The position numbers and the translations under genes were made by a program. This document shows positions 46,556 to 56,209 of a stretch of 64,000 bases of DNA, one piece after another. The notes below the pieces were generated by a model. It was given only the letters and a program-made list of their open reading frames with translations. It did not search any database and was not told the DNA's origin. Positions within the stretch are counted from its first letter, which is position 1. Each line of letters starts with the position of its first letter. The stretch comes from Tangfeifania diversioriginum (GTDB lineage: Bacteria; Bacteroidota; Bacteroidia; Bacteroidales; Prolixibacteraceae), in contig NZ_FQZE01000005.1 of the NCBI RefSeq assembly GCF_900141875.1, forward strand, positions 124,001-188,000, in the 5' to 3' direction.

Positions 46556-47449
46556 ATGAAAAAATTCATCTTACTCTGCCTGGTTCTTATTTCCACAATT
46601 TCTTTAGCATCAGCACAACCGAAGGTTACCGCCGAAAAAGTGGGCGATAAAATTGAGTTTAGGGCAAATGGCAATTTGATTACGAGTTATATTATTTCAG
46701 AATATGAAAAATATCCGTTTTTCTTTCCTGTCAATGGCCCTTCGAAAGCCAATGTTACTTCCATGCGAAATTCGCTATATCCGCATCACAGCTCGCTGTT
46801 TTTTGGGTGCGACAAGGTGAATGGCGGCAATTACTGGCAGGAAGGTTTGGAACGCGGACAGATTGTTTCGCTGCGGGCCGATATTCTCGAAACGGGCGGA
46901 GAAAAAGCCATAGTTGAAAATGAATGCATCTGGAAACGGCCCGGTGCCGATGCGCCCATCAAAGACAAACGCAAAATCAGTGTTTCAGTTCCATCATCCG
47001 AAAAATATCAAATCGATTTTGAAATTTCGATGGAGATGCTGATGGATGTGACGATCGAAAAAACCAACCACTCCCTTTTCAGCGGAAGAATGGATATGGA
47101 TTTGGCTGTTGTAAACGGCGGAACGGTGATAAACGCCAGAGGTGAAATTAGCGAGGATGGAACATTTGGCAAACGTTCGCCCTGGATGGATTATCACGGA
47201 GAGCGAATGGGTAAAACCGAAGGAATGGCCATTTTGCAACATCCGTCGAACGATTGGTATCCGGCTCCCTGGTTTACCCGCGATTACGGATTTTTCTCGC
47301 CCACTCCCATGTACTGGCCGGAAAATGATAAAAACATTATACTGAAAAAAGGAGAACAAATTAACTTGCGGTACCGTGTAATAGTGCATACAGGAGATCA
47401 CGAAGAAGCTAAAATTGCACAGGAATTTGTAAAATATTCAAATGAATGA
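46556..47449 (+). CDS. PmoA-like protein (DUF6807), short form
   Basis: The 297-residue exported protein (signal peptide ends ASAQ) has the DUF6807 core: YPFFFPVNGPSKANVTSMRNSLYPHHSSLFFGCD, where a pair of histidines parallels DHYHHYGIW in the longer paralogue, and a late ILQHPSNDWYPAPWFTRDYG. The final segment INLRYRVIVHTGDHEEAKI also matches. With the edge gene and the 44716 gene it makes three family members in 64 kb. It is just upstream of a Gfo/Idh/MocA gene, suggesting joint action on a sugar. Confidence 0.85.
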   Translation: MKKFILLCLVLISTISLASAQPKVTAEKVGDKIEFRANGNLITSYIISEYEKYPFFFPVNGPSKANVTSMRNSLYPHHSSLFFGCDKVNGGNYWQEGLERGQIVSLRADILETGGEKAIVENECIWKRPGADAPIKDKRKISVSVPSSEKYQIDFEISMEMLMDVTIEKTNHSLFSGRMDMDLAVVNGGTVINARGEISEDGTFGKRSPWMDYHGERMGKTEGMAILQHPSNDWYPAPWFTRDYGFFSPTPMYWPENDKNIILKKGEQINLRYRVIVHTGDHEEAKIAQEFVKYSNE

Positions 47450-47500
47450 AAAAAGTGGAGCGATATTTAATTAGTATTTTACGGGGAAATAAAACCCACA

Positions 47501-47528
47501 CTTTGAACCTTGAACTTTAAACTTTAAA
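47501..47528. repeat. Four tandem 7-bp imperfect repeats
   Basis: The units CTTTGAA, CCTTGAA, CTTTAAA and CTTTAAA stand in tandem 10 bases before the Gfo/Idh start codon. They could affect translation initiation or be a neutral low-complexity repeat. Confidence 0.65.
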
Positions 47529-47538
47529 CAATATTATC

Positions 47539-48903
47539 ATGAAAAGAAGAAATTTTCTAAAAAACACTGCCGCAACAACTGCAGGCGCTATGGTAATTCC
47601 CACCATTGTACCATCCTCTGTTTTTGGCAAGAATGCGCCAAGCAACAAAATTAATATTGGACAAATTGGATGCGGACGAATTGCCCGCAGCCATGATATG
47701 CCGGGAGTGATGCAATACGATGTTGCCCGCATGGTAGCCGTTTCGGATGTGGACAGCAAACGCATGGCCGACGGTAAAAAGTTGGTGGAAGATTTTTACA
47801 ACGAAAAAGGAAACAGTGTGGACGTAAAAATGTACGGTGATTACAAAGAGATGCTGTTGAATCAGGACATCGATGCAGTTGTAATCAGCACCCCCGACCA
47901 CTGGCATTCGCAACCCGCGATTGAAGCTGCACTGGCCGGGAAAGACATCTACCTGCAAAAACCAACTTCTCTCACCGTTACCGAAGGCCGGTTGCTAAGC
48001 GACATCGTTCACCGGGAGGGCTCTATTCTGCAGGTGGGTACCCAGCAACGTTCGTCGCCACAATTCAGAAGAGCTGCAGAATTGGTAAGAAACGGGAGAA
48101 TTGGTAAGGTTCACACTGTGAAAGTTGGTTTGCCGGGTGATCCTTCCGGCCCTGTCTTTGAAACCGGCCCGGTGCCTTCCAACCTGAATTTTGACATGTG
48201 GCTGGGTTCCACTCCCGAAATAGAATACAAAGAAAAACTGGTTCATCCGCAAAATGACTATAGTCGCCCGGGTTGGCTGCGCCATGAAAACTACGGCGCC
48301 GGAATGATTACAGGATGGGGGCAACATCATTACGACTCAGCTGCCTGGGGAATGGACACCGAGTACACAGGTCCTGTTTCAGTGGAGGCAGTGGCTCAGT
48401 TTCCCAAATTTGGCGACTGGAACGTACACGGCGATTTTATGGTAAAACAGGAATACGAAAACGGCATAACGGTTTATACCAGCGGCGGTTTCCCCAACGG
48501 GATCCGCTACGAAGGAACCGACGGTTGGATTTTTGTAACCCGCGGTGCATACCGGGCAACAGCCAGTGACCCGATTCCCGAAGGCAGTACAAAAGCACTC
48601 GATGCCAGTAGTGAAGATATATTGCGTTCAGAAATCGGTGAAAATGAAATCCATTTATATGTGAGTGAAGAGCAACACGGCAACTGGCTCGACTGTGTGC
48701 AGTCGCGCAAACAACCGATCTCACCGGTAGAAATTGGGCACCGTGCCTGCACCGTTTGTTTGATCAGCCACATTGCCATGAAAGCGCCCGGAATTTTGAA
48801 ATGGGATCCTCAAAATGAAAGGTTTGTGAATAATGATCTGGCCAATTCCATGCTGAGTCGGCCGCAGCGGTATCCCTATGGTACTGATTACGTGAAACGG
48901 TAA
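47539..48903 (+). CDS. Gfo/Idh/MocA family oxidoreductase, Tat-exported
   Basis: The 454-residue protein has a Tat signal (KRRNFLKNTAATTAGAM), a Rossmann motif in GQIGCGRIARSHDMPGV, STPDHWHSQPAIEAA and the catalytic QKP motif in IYLQKPTSLTVTEGRLL, then NYGAGMITGWGQHHYDSAAWGM. It fits a periplasmic NAD(P)-dependent sugar oxidoreductase. It is 89 bases after the PmoA-like gene and ends 237 bases before susC. Confidence 0.93.
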   Translation: MKRRNFLKNTAATTAGAMVIPTIVPSSVFGKNAPSNKINIGQIGCGRIARSHDMPGVMQYDVARMVAVSDVDSKRMADGKKLVEDFYNEKGNSVDVKMYGDYKEMLLNQDIDAVVISTPDHWHSQPAIEAALAGKDIYLQKPTSLTVTEGRLLSDIVHREGSILQVGTQQRSSPQFRRAAELVRNGRIGKVHTVKVGLPGDPSGPVFETGPVPSNLNFDMWLGSTPEIEYKEKLVHPQNDYSRPGWLRHENYGAGMITGWGQHHYDSAAWGMDTEYTGPVSVEAVAQFPKFGDWNVHGDFMVKQEYENGITVYTSGGFPNGIRYEGTDGWIFVTRGAYRATASDPIPEGSTKALDASSEDILRSEIGENEIHLYVSEEQHGNWLDCVQSRKQPISPVEIGHRACTVCLISHIAMKAPGILKWDPQNERFVNNDLANSMLSRPQRYPYGTDYVKR

Positions 48904-48940
48904 ACAACCAGCCATTACCAGATTAATATCTGGATGTTTA

Positions 48941-48970
48941 AAAGGGGAAATGCAGCCACATTCCCCCTTC
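48941..48970 (+). terminator. Weak hairpin terminator
   Basis: AAGGGGAAATG and CATTCCCCCTT form an 11-bp stem with one mismatch 38 bases after the Gfo/Idh stop. The following T-run is short, so it is only a possible terminator before the susC leader. Confidence 0.5.
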
Positions 48971-49056
48971 ATTAAAAATAAATTAACCACTTGTTAAATT
49001 ATTAAACGCAAAACTATGAAAATATAATTCACTTCTATTTTTTATTACTGATTAGT

Positions 49057-49089
49057 AAAAATGATTTAAATAATTTAATAATCATTTTT
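49057..49089 (+). promoter_or_regulatory. Leader hairpin upstream of susC
   Basis: AAAAATGATT and AATCATTTTT form a 10-bp AT-rich stem around a 13-base loop, about 50 bases before the SusC start, and end in a T-run. It could be an operator dyad or an attenuator. Confidence 0.35.
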
Positions 49090-49140
49090 TAAGTCAGGTA
49101 TTTCTCAATTTATTCTTATTAACTAATAATTTTTAAATCT

Positions 49141-52056
49141 ATGCGTAAACTATTGATTCTAATTGTATTGAACATTGTGTGCATAAATTATGCAATGAGT
49201 CAAAAAACAGTTACAGGTGTAGTTTCATCAGAGGATGGAATGGTTATGCCTGGTGTAACTGTTGTTGTAAAAGGGACAACAATTGGTACTATAACCAACG
49301 AAATGGGACAGTATTCTGTTGAAGTTCCGGAAGAAAACGATGTTCTTGTTTTTTCATTTATTGGAATGAAAACTCAAGAAATTTCTATTGGTAATCAGTC
49401 CGCAATTAATGTAACTATGCTTTCTGATGTTATTGGATTAGAGGAGGTTGTTGCTATTGGATACGGTACTGAACGAAGAGGCAATATCACAGGTGCCATT
49501 TCTTCAGTTACTACCCAGGACATCCAGGAAATGCCCATAATAGATGCAGGCTCTGCCTTGCAGGGAAGGGCTGCAGGGGTAATGGCACTCGCATCAGGCA
49601 ATCGCCCAGGTGACGGAGTGACTATTCGTATTAGAGGAAGAAGATCGTTAACGGCCACAAATGATCCGCTTTATGTTATTGATGGTATTCCCTATGAAGG
49701 AAACATTAACGACATAAACCCAAGAGACATCAAGTCAATGGAAATTCTGAAAGACGCTTCTGCTACTGCTATTTATGGATCAAGAGGTGCAAACGGTGTA
49801 ATTCTTGTTACTACTACCCGTGGAGGTAATTATCCGACTACTGTATCGTACAACGGATATTACGGTGTCACCTCACCTTTGGGAAAACCCGACCTAATGA
49901 ATGGAGAACAATATACCCGATTAAAAGAGGTGGGAGGCAGGCCATTTACATCGGCCGAAGAAGATGCTATTGAAAGGGGCGTATCTACCGATTGGTTAGA
50001 TTTGGTAGTTGGAAATGGGTATCAGCAAAGTCATCAACTGGGCGTTAGAGGAGGCAATGAGAAAACAGCATTTTCTATCGCCTCAAACCTGTTCGATGAA
50101 CAGGCAGTAATTGAAACTCAAAAATTTACCCGGAAAACATTAAGGATAAACTTAGATCACAACATCTCGGACAGAATAAGAGTGGGCACTTCAACCCAAC
50201 TTTCCGATCAGATTCAAAATTATGGATCTAATGTTTATGGCGGTGCAGTGAATATTTCTCCCTTAGCCGAACCGTATGAAGATGGGGAGATGGTTTATCA
50301 GCCAGGCGCTGATCCGTTATTGTGGAATCCTTTGGCTGATTTTGTTGAAGATGCTATTGCTGATGACCGAACAAGACTAAGAGTTTTCAGTAACCTATAT
50401 GCAGAAATCGACATCACAAATAGCCTGAGTTATAGGATGAATTATGGTAATGATTATCAGAAATACACGAGAGGGCTGTTCCAGGGAAGTTTATCATCAG
50501 AAAGACAATTCAGTACACCAAGAGCGTTAAAAAATCATGAAGAAAATTTTACTTACACCTTTGAAAACATCCTGAATTATACAAAAGTAATAAATGAAAA
50601 CAATACACTTAAGGCTACCGGCTTATTTAGTGTACAAGAATCGGATTATGAGATGACAATCATCGATGTGGAAGGACTTCCTTATGAACATCAGCTTTTC
50701 CACAACCTTGAGACTGCCGAAACTGTGCTCGATTATGATTCAGATCTGCAAGAATGGGGAATTATGTCATTCATGGGCCGCGTGAATTACGAACTTTTTG
50801 ATAGGTATTTGTTCACAGTTACAGGGCGTTATGATGGCTCGTCAAGGCTGTCAGAAGGAAAAAAATGGGGATTTTTTCCATCAGCAGCCTTCCTCTGGAG
50901 AATAAGTAACGAAAATTTTATGTCCAGTCAAACGCTTTTTTCCGATCTTAGGTTCAGGGTGAGTTACGGTGTAACAGGAAATACGGGAATTACTCCATAC
51001 CAAACCCGTGGTGGTCTTACCCGCACTATATATTCTTTTGGAGATGGTTCTGGATATGGTTATCGCCCGGGGACCATTGCCAATCCGGATTTAAAATGGG
51101 AGTCATCTGCAACCACCAATATTGGATTGGATTTTGGCATTGGAGATAATATTGCCGGAAGTTTTGAAGTTTATCAAACGAATACAACTGACTTATTGCT
51201 TGAACGAAAAATACCGATAACGTCAGGATTCGATAACGTAATGGAAAACATTGGAGAAACCCGAAACAGAGGTTGGGAACTTACCCTAAATGGAAGAATT
51301 ATTTCCACACGGGATTTAACATGGTCTGCCAACCTGAATCTGTTTGGAAATAAAGAAGAAATAGTTGATTTGTATGGGAACAAAACAGATGATATTGGGA
51401 ATGAGTGGTTTATCGGGGAACCCTTGACCGTTTGGTACGACTATGATAAGATTGGAATTTGGCAACTCGATGAGGCCTCACAAGCCGATGTTTATCAGGC
51501 AAATCCAGGTGAAATAAAAATTCGGGATGTAGTGCCCGACGATAAAATCAACGAAGAAGACCGTGTGATTCTTGGAACAAATATTCCTAAAGCAACTCTT
51601 GGTTTAGGGTCAAGACTGATGTACAAGGATTTTGAATTCAGTTTTTTGTTGCTGGGAATTTTCGGGCAAACCATTTATAACGAATTCGAGGTTAATCATG
51701 CCACTTTGCAAGGCAGATACAATAACCTGGATGTCGACTTCTGGACAGAGGACAATCCTACAAATGACCATCCAAAACCTGATGGGAGTAGGGAATATCC
51801 GCTTTACAGTGAATCCAGAGGATATAGTTCGGGGGATTTCCTAAAAATAAGAAATATGCAATTAGGTTACAATTTACCTAAACAGATTCTTTCAGACATT
51901 GGCATCAAATCGATGAAAATATACCTCAATGCTGAAACTCCATTTATTTTTTCCAGACTGTCAAGCAATCTTGATCCGGAATCATACGATGGTGTTATTA
52001 GCAGCGAAACTCCCAGTACCCGTATGTTTTCACTGGGTATAAATGTTGATTTTTAA
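49141..52056 (+). CDS. SusC/RagA family TonB-linked outer-membrane transporter
   Basis: This 971-residue protein imports oligosaccharides across the outer membrane with its SusD partner. After a signal peptide come a carboxypeptidase-regulatory-like domain (TVTGVVSSEDGMVMPGVTVV), the TonB box region LEEVVAIGYG, a plug domain (ALQGRAAGVMALASGN, DPLYVIDGIPYEG, DASATAIYGSRGANGVILVTT) and a 22-stranded barrel ending FSLGINVDF. The length is average for SusC. It is followed after 18 bases by susD. Confidence 0.96.
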   Translation: MRKLLILIVLNIVCINYAMSQKTVTGVVSSEDGMVMPGVTVVVKGTTIGTITNEMGQYSVEVPEENDVLVFSFIGMKTQEISIGNQSAINVTMLSDVIGLEEVVAIGYGTERRGNITGAISSVTTQDIQEMPIIDAGSALQGRAAGVMALASGNRPGDGVTIRIRGRRSLTATNDPLYVIDGIPYEGNINDINPRDIKSMEILKDASATAIYGSRGANGVILVTTTRGGNYPTTVSYNGYYGVTSPLGKPDLMNGEQYTRLKEVGGRPFTSAEEDAIERGVSTDWLDLVVGNGYQQSHQLGVRGGNEKTAFSIASNLFDEQAVIETQKFTRKTLRINLDHNISDRIRVGTSTQLSDQIQNYGSNVYGGAVNISPLAEPYEDGEMVYQPGADPLLWNPLADFVEDAIADDRTRLRVFSNLYAEIDITNSLSYRMNYGNDYQKYTRGLFQGSLSSERQFSTPRALKNHEENFTYTFENILNYTKVINENNTLKATGLFSVQESDYEMTIIDVEGLPYEHQLFHNLETAETVLDYDSDLQEWGIMSFMGRVNYELFDRYLFTVTGRYDGSSRLSEGKKWGFFPSAAFLWRISNENFMSSQTLFSDLRFRVSYGVTGNTGITPYQTRGGLTRTIYSFGDGSGYGYRPGTIANPDLKWESSATTNIGLDFGIGDNIAGSFEVYQTNTTDLLLERKIPITSGFDNVMENIGETRNRGWELTLNGRIISTRDLTWSANLNLFGNKEEIVDLYGNKTDDIGNEWFIGEPLTVWYDYDKIGIWQLDEASQADVYQANPGEIKIRDVVPDDKINEEDRVILGTNIPKATLGLGSRLMYKDFEFSFLLLGIFGQTIYNEFEVNHATLQGRYNNLDVDFWTEDNPTNDHPKPDGSREYPLYSESRGYSSGDFLKIRNMQLGYNLPKQILSDIGIKSMKIYLNAETPFIFSRLSSNLDPESYDGVISSETPSTRMFSLGINVDF

Positions 52057-52074
52057 ACTTTAAATACTGTAACA

Positions 52075-53763
52075 ATGAGAAAAATAAAATATTTCATAAT
52101 CATTTTCATTTTTTCATCAATTGCCCTGGTATCATGTGATGTGTTAGATGAAGAAATTGTATCGGGTGTAACTAGTGAATATCTGAATACACCTGACGGG
52201 TTGCAGGCCGGAGTAAACGCTGCATACGAAAATCTGCGCAACTTTTACGGACAGGAAGAAGGCTGCAATATGACAGTTTTTGGTACGGATGAATATACTA
52301 ATGGCGGACATGGTGGTTACCACTATATGAACAAATATGAATCGGGATTGAACTCTGAAGCAAGCCCGTTCTGGACTTTATGGTCCAATTTTTACACCGC
52401 CATTAATACTTGCAATGCAGTTATTAACCGTGCCGACGATGTTGATATATCTGCCGAAGAAAAAAATTCAAAAGTAGCCGAGGTTCGTTTTTTAAGAGCC
52501 CATTATTATTTTATTCTGGTAGAGTCATTTGGCCCTATCCATCTCACTTTGGAAGAAACCGTTGGGGTTGAAACCGAAGCCGACAGGGTGCCTGAGGAAA
52601 CCGTATATCAAGCTATTATTGAAGATTTGGATTTTGCAGTAAATAATCTGCCGGTTACTCAGGACGAATTTGGCAGACCAACAAAGCCTGCGGCACAACA
52701 TATGCTAGCACTTGTTTATCTTACCAAAGGATACAAAAGTTTCGGAAGTGCAAACGATTTTACAACTGCCGCCAACCTGGCAAAATCGGTTATTGATGAC
52801 TACGGACTTTCGCTTGACACTGACCCGGTTGCTCGTTATAACCACGACAATGAACAACATCCCGAGATTTTATGGTCGGTTCAGTTTCATGAAGACCCAT
52901 TGCTTACACCAGAGGGAAATGAAACACACCTGTATTTCCGACCTTGGTACGAGGTATATAATGATGGGTTAAACCGGGCTTTAGGACATGGTTTTGGACG
53001 TCCATGGATTCGTTTTCGACCCACCAGTTGGTTGCTTCAAAATTTCCGACCTTACGATATTGACTCGCGCTTTGTTAAATCATTTCAAACCGTTTGGTAT
53101 TACAATACAGCTTCTGGAATTCCTGCTGGTGCAAGCGTTGGTGATACCGCAATATTCCTCACAGGAAATGATCTTACACAATCCGATGTGGATGCTATTG
53201 AAGCCAGGCTTCCCGGCGTTATTGCAGGGAAAAACCTCTATAGCTGGCACGAAAATGCCAAAGGGAAACTGTGGAGTTGGTTCACTGAAGACGGAACGGA
53301 TAACAACAGCATCAACATTTTTCCTTGCCCATGGAAAGTAGAAGACAACAAACGTCCGTCAGTCAATTATCAGGAAGGATCGCGAGATCAAATCATCTAT
53401 TCATTGCCTGAAACATATTTACTGGCAGCTGAGGCTTTACACAAGTCCAACAATAACAATGAAGCTGTACAATATATAAATGCCATAAGATCCAGAGCTG
53501 CATTTCCTGGTTTGGAAAGCCAGATGGAAATCTCAGCTACCGATGTTGATATCGACTTCATTCTCGATGAACGTTCCCGGGAATTATTCGGGGAAATGAA
53601 AAGATGGTTCGATCTCAAAAGAACTGGTAAATTGATTGAAAGAGTAAAAAAGTATAATCTTGATGGCGCTCCCAATATTCAGGATTATCACTTGCTACGT
53701 CCTATACCAGCGAACCAGCGAACCAGAACAACAAATGAATATCCGCAAAACAATGGATATTAA
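52075..53763 (+). CDS. SusD/RagB family nutrient-binding lipoprotein
   Basis: This 562-residue lipoprotein (IALVSCDVLDEE) is the surface lid that captures glycans for SusC. It has the N-terminal GLQAGVNAAYENLRNFYG and VAEVRFLRAHYYFILVESFGPI of the TPR-containing core, and the C-terminal RSRELFGEMKRWFDLKRTG typical of SusD. It ends with LRPIPANQRTRT. It is followed by a strong terminator, so susCD forms its own transcript end. Confidence 0.95.
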   Translation: MRKIKYFIIIFIFSSIALVSCDVLDEEIVSGVTSEYLNTPDGLQAGVNAAYENLRNFYGQEEGCNMTVFGTDEYTNGGHGGYHYMNKYESGLNSEASPFWTLWSNFYTAINTCNAVINRADDVDISAEEKNSKVAEVRFLRAHYYFILVESFGPIHLTLEETVGVETEADRVPEETVYQAIIEDLDFAVNNLPVTQDEFGRPTKPAAQHMLALVYLTKGYKSFGSANDFTTAANLAKSVIDDYGLSLDTDPVARYNHDNEQHPEILWSVQFHEDPLLTPEGNETHLYFRPWYEVYNDGLNRALGHGFGRPWIRFRPTSWLLQNFRPYDIDSRFVKSFQTVWYYNTASGIPAGASVGDTAIFLTGNDLTQSDVDAIEARLPGVIAGKNLYSWHENAKGKLWSWFTEDGTDNNSINIFPCPWKVEDNKRPSVNYQEGSRDQIIYSLPETYLLAAEALHKSNNNNEAVQYINAIRSRAAFPGLESQMEISATDVDIDFILDERSRELFGEMKRWFDLKRTGKLIERVKKYNLDGAPNIQDYHLLRPIPANQRTRTTNEYPQNNGY

Positions 53764-53800
53764 TCCAGCTTATAGTTAATGTTTAGTTAGCTTATTTAGT

Positions 53801-53842
53801 ATGCGTTACCCTGCTTTATTCAGGGTAACGCATTAAAAAATT
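53801..53842 (+). terminator. Intrinsic terminator after susD
   Basis: ATGCGTTACCCTG and CAGGGTAACGCAT form a perfect 13-bp stem with a seven-base loop and an A/T-rich tail. Confidence 0.8.
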
Positions 53843-53917
53843 TGATTTGAGGAATTCAAAATTATTAGATATTATATTAACAATAATCAAAAATTCGAAG
53901 TTATCAAACTAATAGTA

Positions 53918-53946
53918 TTGCTATTTTTTGTGAAATACTAAATTTG
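53918..53946 (+). promoter_or_regulatory. Promoter of the DUF2264 gene
   Basis: TTG at 53918-53920, 18 bases, then TAAATTTG at 53939-53946. It fits the Bacteroidota consensus and lies about 50 bases before the start codon. Confidence 0.5.
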
Positions 53947-53994
53947 ATTATCAGTTTTGAAGCATTAGAAAAAATAAAAATTAGGTAATTATTA

Positions 53995-56049
53995 ATGAAA
54001 AACGCATTTGAAATAACAAATCCCGACTGGAAGTTAAGCCCTCATACAGGAATGGGCAAAAAACATTACATTGATTTGGCAAAGTACCTTCTGGAACGTG
54101 CATTTAAAAATATTCACTCCATTGACACCCCGCTGACTTTCCCAAAGGTTCCGGGAAAAACTTATCCCCAGCCCAACGCGCCCGATTGGAGATACCGATC
54201 TGCCGAATTTGAAGCGTTGGAACGAACATTTACCCTGGCTGGTCCCCTTATTCATGTGGACCCGGAGGTGGAAATCAACAACATCAAACTCAGGGATTAT
54301 TACAAACTGCAAATCTACAATGCTTTTACTCCGGGGCATCCCAATTCCATTCCTTTGCCTGAAGATTTACCCGACTCAAATTATCAGTTTACCTGCGAAT
54401 TCGGCGGGTTGTTCAAAACATTGCTTCTCATGCCTGAAACTATTTGGGAGCTTTATTCTGAACAGGAAAAAGACGACATGATGGAATGTATATCTAAATG
54501 GGGGCATCACCGGACAACTCAAAACAACTGGCGGATTTTCAATATTGTTACGCTTTCATTTCTGAAAAAACAGGGTTACGAAATTGACGATGATTTGCTG
54601 AAAAGCCACTTGTTATGGGTTGCTTCATATCATTCGGGCGACGGCTGGTACCTCGAGCAAACTTACAACTACTATTCAATCAGCCTGTTTATTGTTTACA
54701 CTACCATCTGGAACAGGACTTTCGGTGACGAGCATTATCCCGAAATCGCAGAAATAATTGAAAAATCGGCCCAGAAACTGATGGAGTCGCTCACCAGCTT
54801 TTTCGGACGCGACGGATACATTAACATGTGGGCGAGAAGTATAACCTACCGGACGTGGGTTTCAGGTGCTTTCCCCATTGCTTTTATGCTGAAAGACAAA
54901 TCACTTCTTGATCCGGGATGGGCCCGCAGGCTTTGTTCGGGGTCACTGCTTCAGTTTGTAACAAAAGAAGGATTTTACCACAACGATATTCCCAGCCTTG
55001 GTTTTTATGTTCAAAAGGAATATATGCTTCAAAACTACAGCTGCGCCGGCAGTCCGTTTATCATGTTTCTGCCGTTTATTTGCCTTGCACTTCCCGACGA
55101 CTCCCCGTTCTGGACTGCTAAAGAAAACGATGGGATGTGGGAAGAACTGGGAAACAAATCAAAAAGGACAGTCTTGGAAAGCCCGGGATTAGTACTTGTT
55201 AACCATGGTAAAACGGGCACCTCTGAAATCGTTCCCGGAAAAGTATATTACGATGACCCGAACTATTCAAAGCTGACGTATAATACTCATTTCCCATGGG
55301 AAGATCATAATCCGGACGGCGGAACAGCAATGGAATATAGTTTCAGGAGCCAGGATCCCAGGGATGTCAGGGGCGATGACATTAACTTCTACCTCACTGG
55401 TAAAACTGTGGATAACGATGCGTTCAGAAACCGAAAATTCACTATTTCGCAAAGCATGCTTTTTAACGGTGTGAGAGACGGCGTTTTATATCGTCAGGCC
55501 ATCATGCGTAAACCGCCAAACAACGGTGTTGGATACATTATTGATCTGGCCGAAATTACCATCCCCGGCGGAGTAATCCGAATTGACCGTACACGTCTTG
55601 CATTTGAACATGAATTGACACTTGGCAACTTCGGATTGCCTCATTTAAACGGAGTTGAGGCACAGGTAAATCAGTTTGATGATAAAACGAAAAAAACAAT
55701 AACTGCATCGGTTCCTGGGCGGCAAGTGGCATTGATTGCGTATCATGGCTGGGACAAACTTGACAGTTTAGTCCATAATAACCGGAATGCCGAAGCCGAT
55801 GACAGCACTGTGGTTTATGCGTATAAAAAGCGAATGGCACAAAATCCGCCAATGGAGCTGATGATTACTGCCCTGCTACACAAAACAGACAACAGTGAAT
55901 GGACAAAAGAAGAATTGTCACCGGTAAAAAATATTGAAATCCTGGATATAATGCCGGGCCTTTCGCCACTGGGAGCAATTATCACACTTAATAACGGTGA
56001 AAAATATACAGTTGATTTTAAAGATATTGACGGGCACAGAACATGTTGA
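53995..56049 (+). CDS. DUF2264 family protein, putative glycoside hydrolase
   Basis: The 684-residue protein matches DUF2264: an N-terminal (alpha/alpha) barrel-like helical region (PDWRYRSAEFEALERTFTLAGPLI, NWRIFNIVTLSFLKKQGYEID, DGWYLEQTYNYYSISLF, GRDGYINMWARSITYR) followed by a beta-rich C-terminal half. As I recall, this family corresponds to CAZy GH154 with beta-glucuronidase-type members; I have not verified that. It has no signal peptide at its start, so cytoplasmic action is suggested. It has its own promoter and sits directly downstream of the susCD terminator. Confidence 0.85.
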   Translation: MKNAFEITNPDWKLSPHTGMGKKHYIDLAKYLLERAFKNIHSIDTPLTFPKVPGKTYPQPNAPDWRYRSAEFEALERTFTLAGPLIHVDPEVEINNIKLRDYYKLQIYNAFTPGHPNSIPLPEDLPDSNYQFTCEFGGLFKTLLLMPETIWELYSEQEKDDMMECISKWGHHRTTQNNWRIFNIVTLSFLKKQGYEIDDDLLKSHLLWVASYHSGDGWYLEQTYNYYSISLFIVYTTIWNRTFGDEHYPEIAEIIEKSAQKLMESLTSFFGRDGYINMWARSITYRTWVSGAFPIAFMLKDKSLLDPGWARRLCSGSLLQFVTKEGFYHNDIPSLGFYVQKEYMLQNYSCAGSPFIMFLPFICLALPDDSPFWTAKENDGMWEELGNKSKRTVLESPGLVLVNHGKTGTSEIVPGKVYYDDPNYSKLTYNTHFPWEDHNPDGGTAMEYSFRSQDPRDVRGDDINFYLTGKTVDNDAFRNRKFTISQSMLFNGVRDGVLYRQAIMRKPPNNGVGYIIDLAEITIPGGVIRIDRTRLAFEHELTLGNFGLPHLNGVEAQVNQFDDKTKKTITASVPGRQVALIAYHGWDKLDSLVHNNRNAEADDSTVVYAYKKRMAQNPPMELMITALLHKTDNSEWTKEELSPVKNIEILDIMPGLSPLGAIITLNNGEKYTVDFKDIDGHRTC

Positions 56050-56164
56050 TGCCTGCCTCAAAATCAAGCGGAATAAAGCTACATTTTGAATAGGAGGCAA
56101 TAAATGTTTAGATTTTAGATTTCAGGTTATTAGCTGATCATTACTGTTATTAAATTTAAAATTA

Positions 56165-56185
56165 TATTTTTGTGTGTACGTACAC
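56165..56185 (+). promoter_or_regulatory. -7 box followed by a GTGTACGTACAC palindrome
   Basis: TATTTTTG at 56165-56172 fits the -7 box of the oxidoreductase gene, and one base further on is the perfect 12-bp palindrome GTGTACGTACAC (56174-56185), placed over the expected start of transcription. GntR-type regulators such as AraR use TGTACGTACA-centred operators, so repression by such a protein is possible. Confidence 0.45.
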
Positions 56186-56209
56186 GGAAAATTAAAAAAT
56201 CAATAAATA

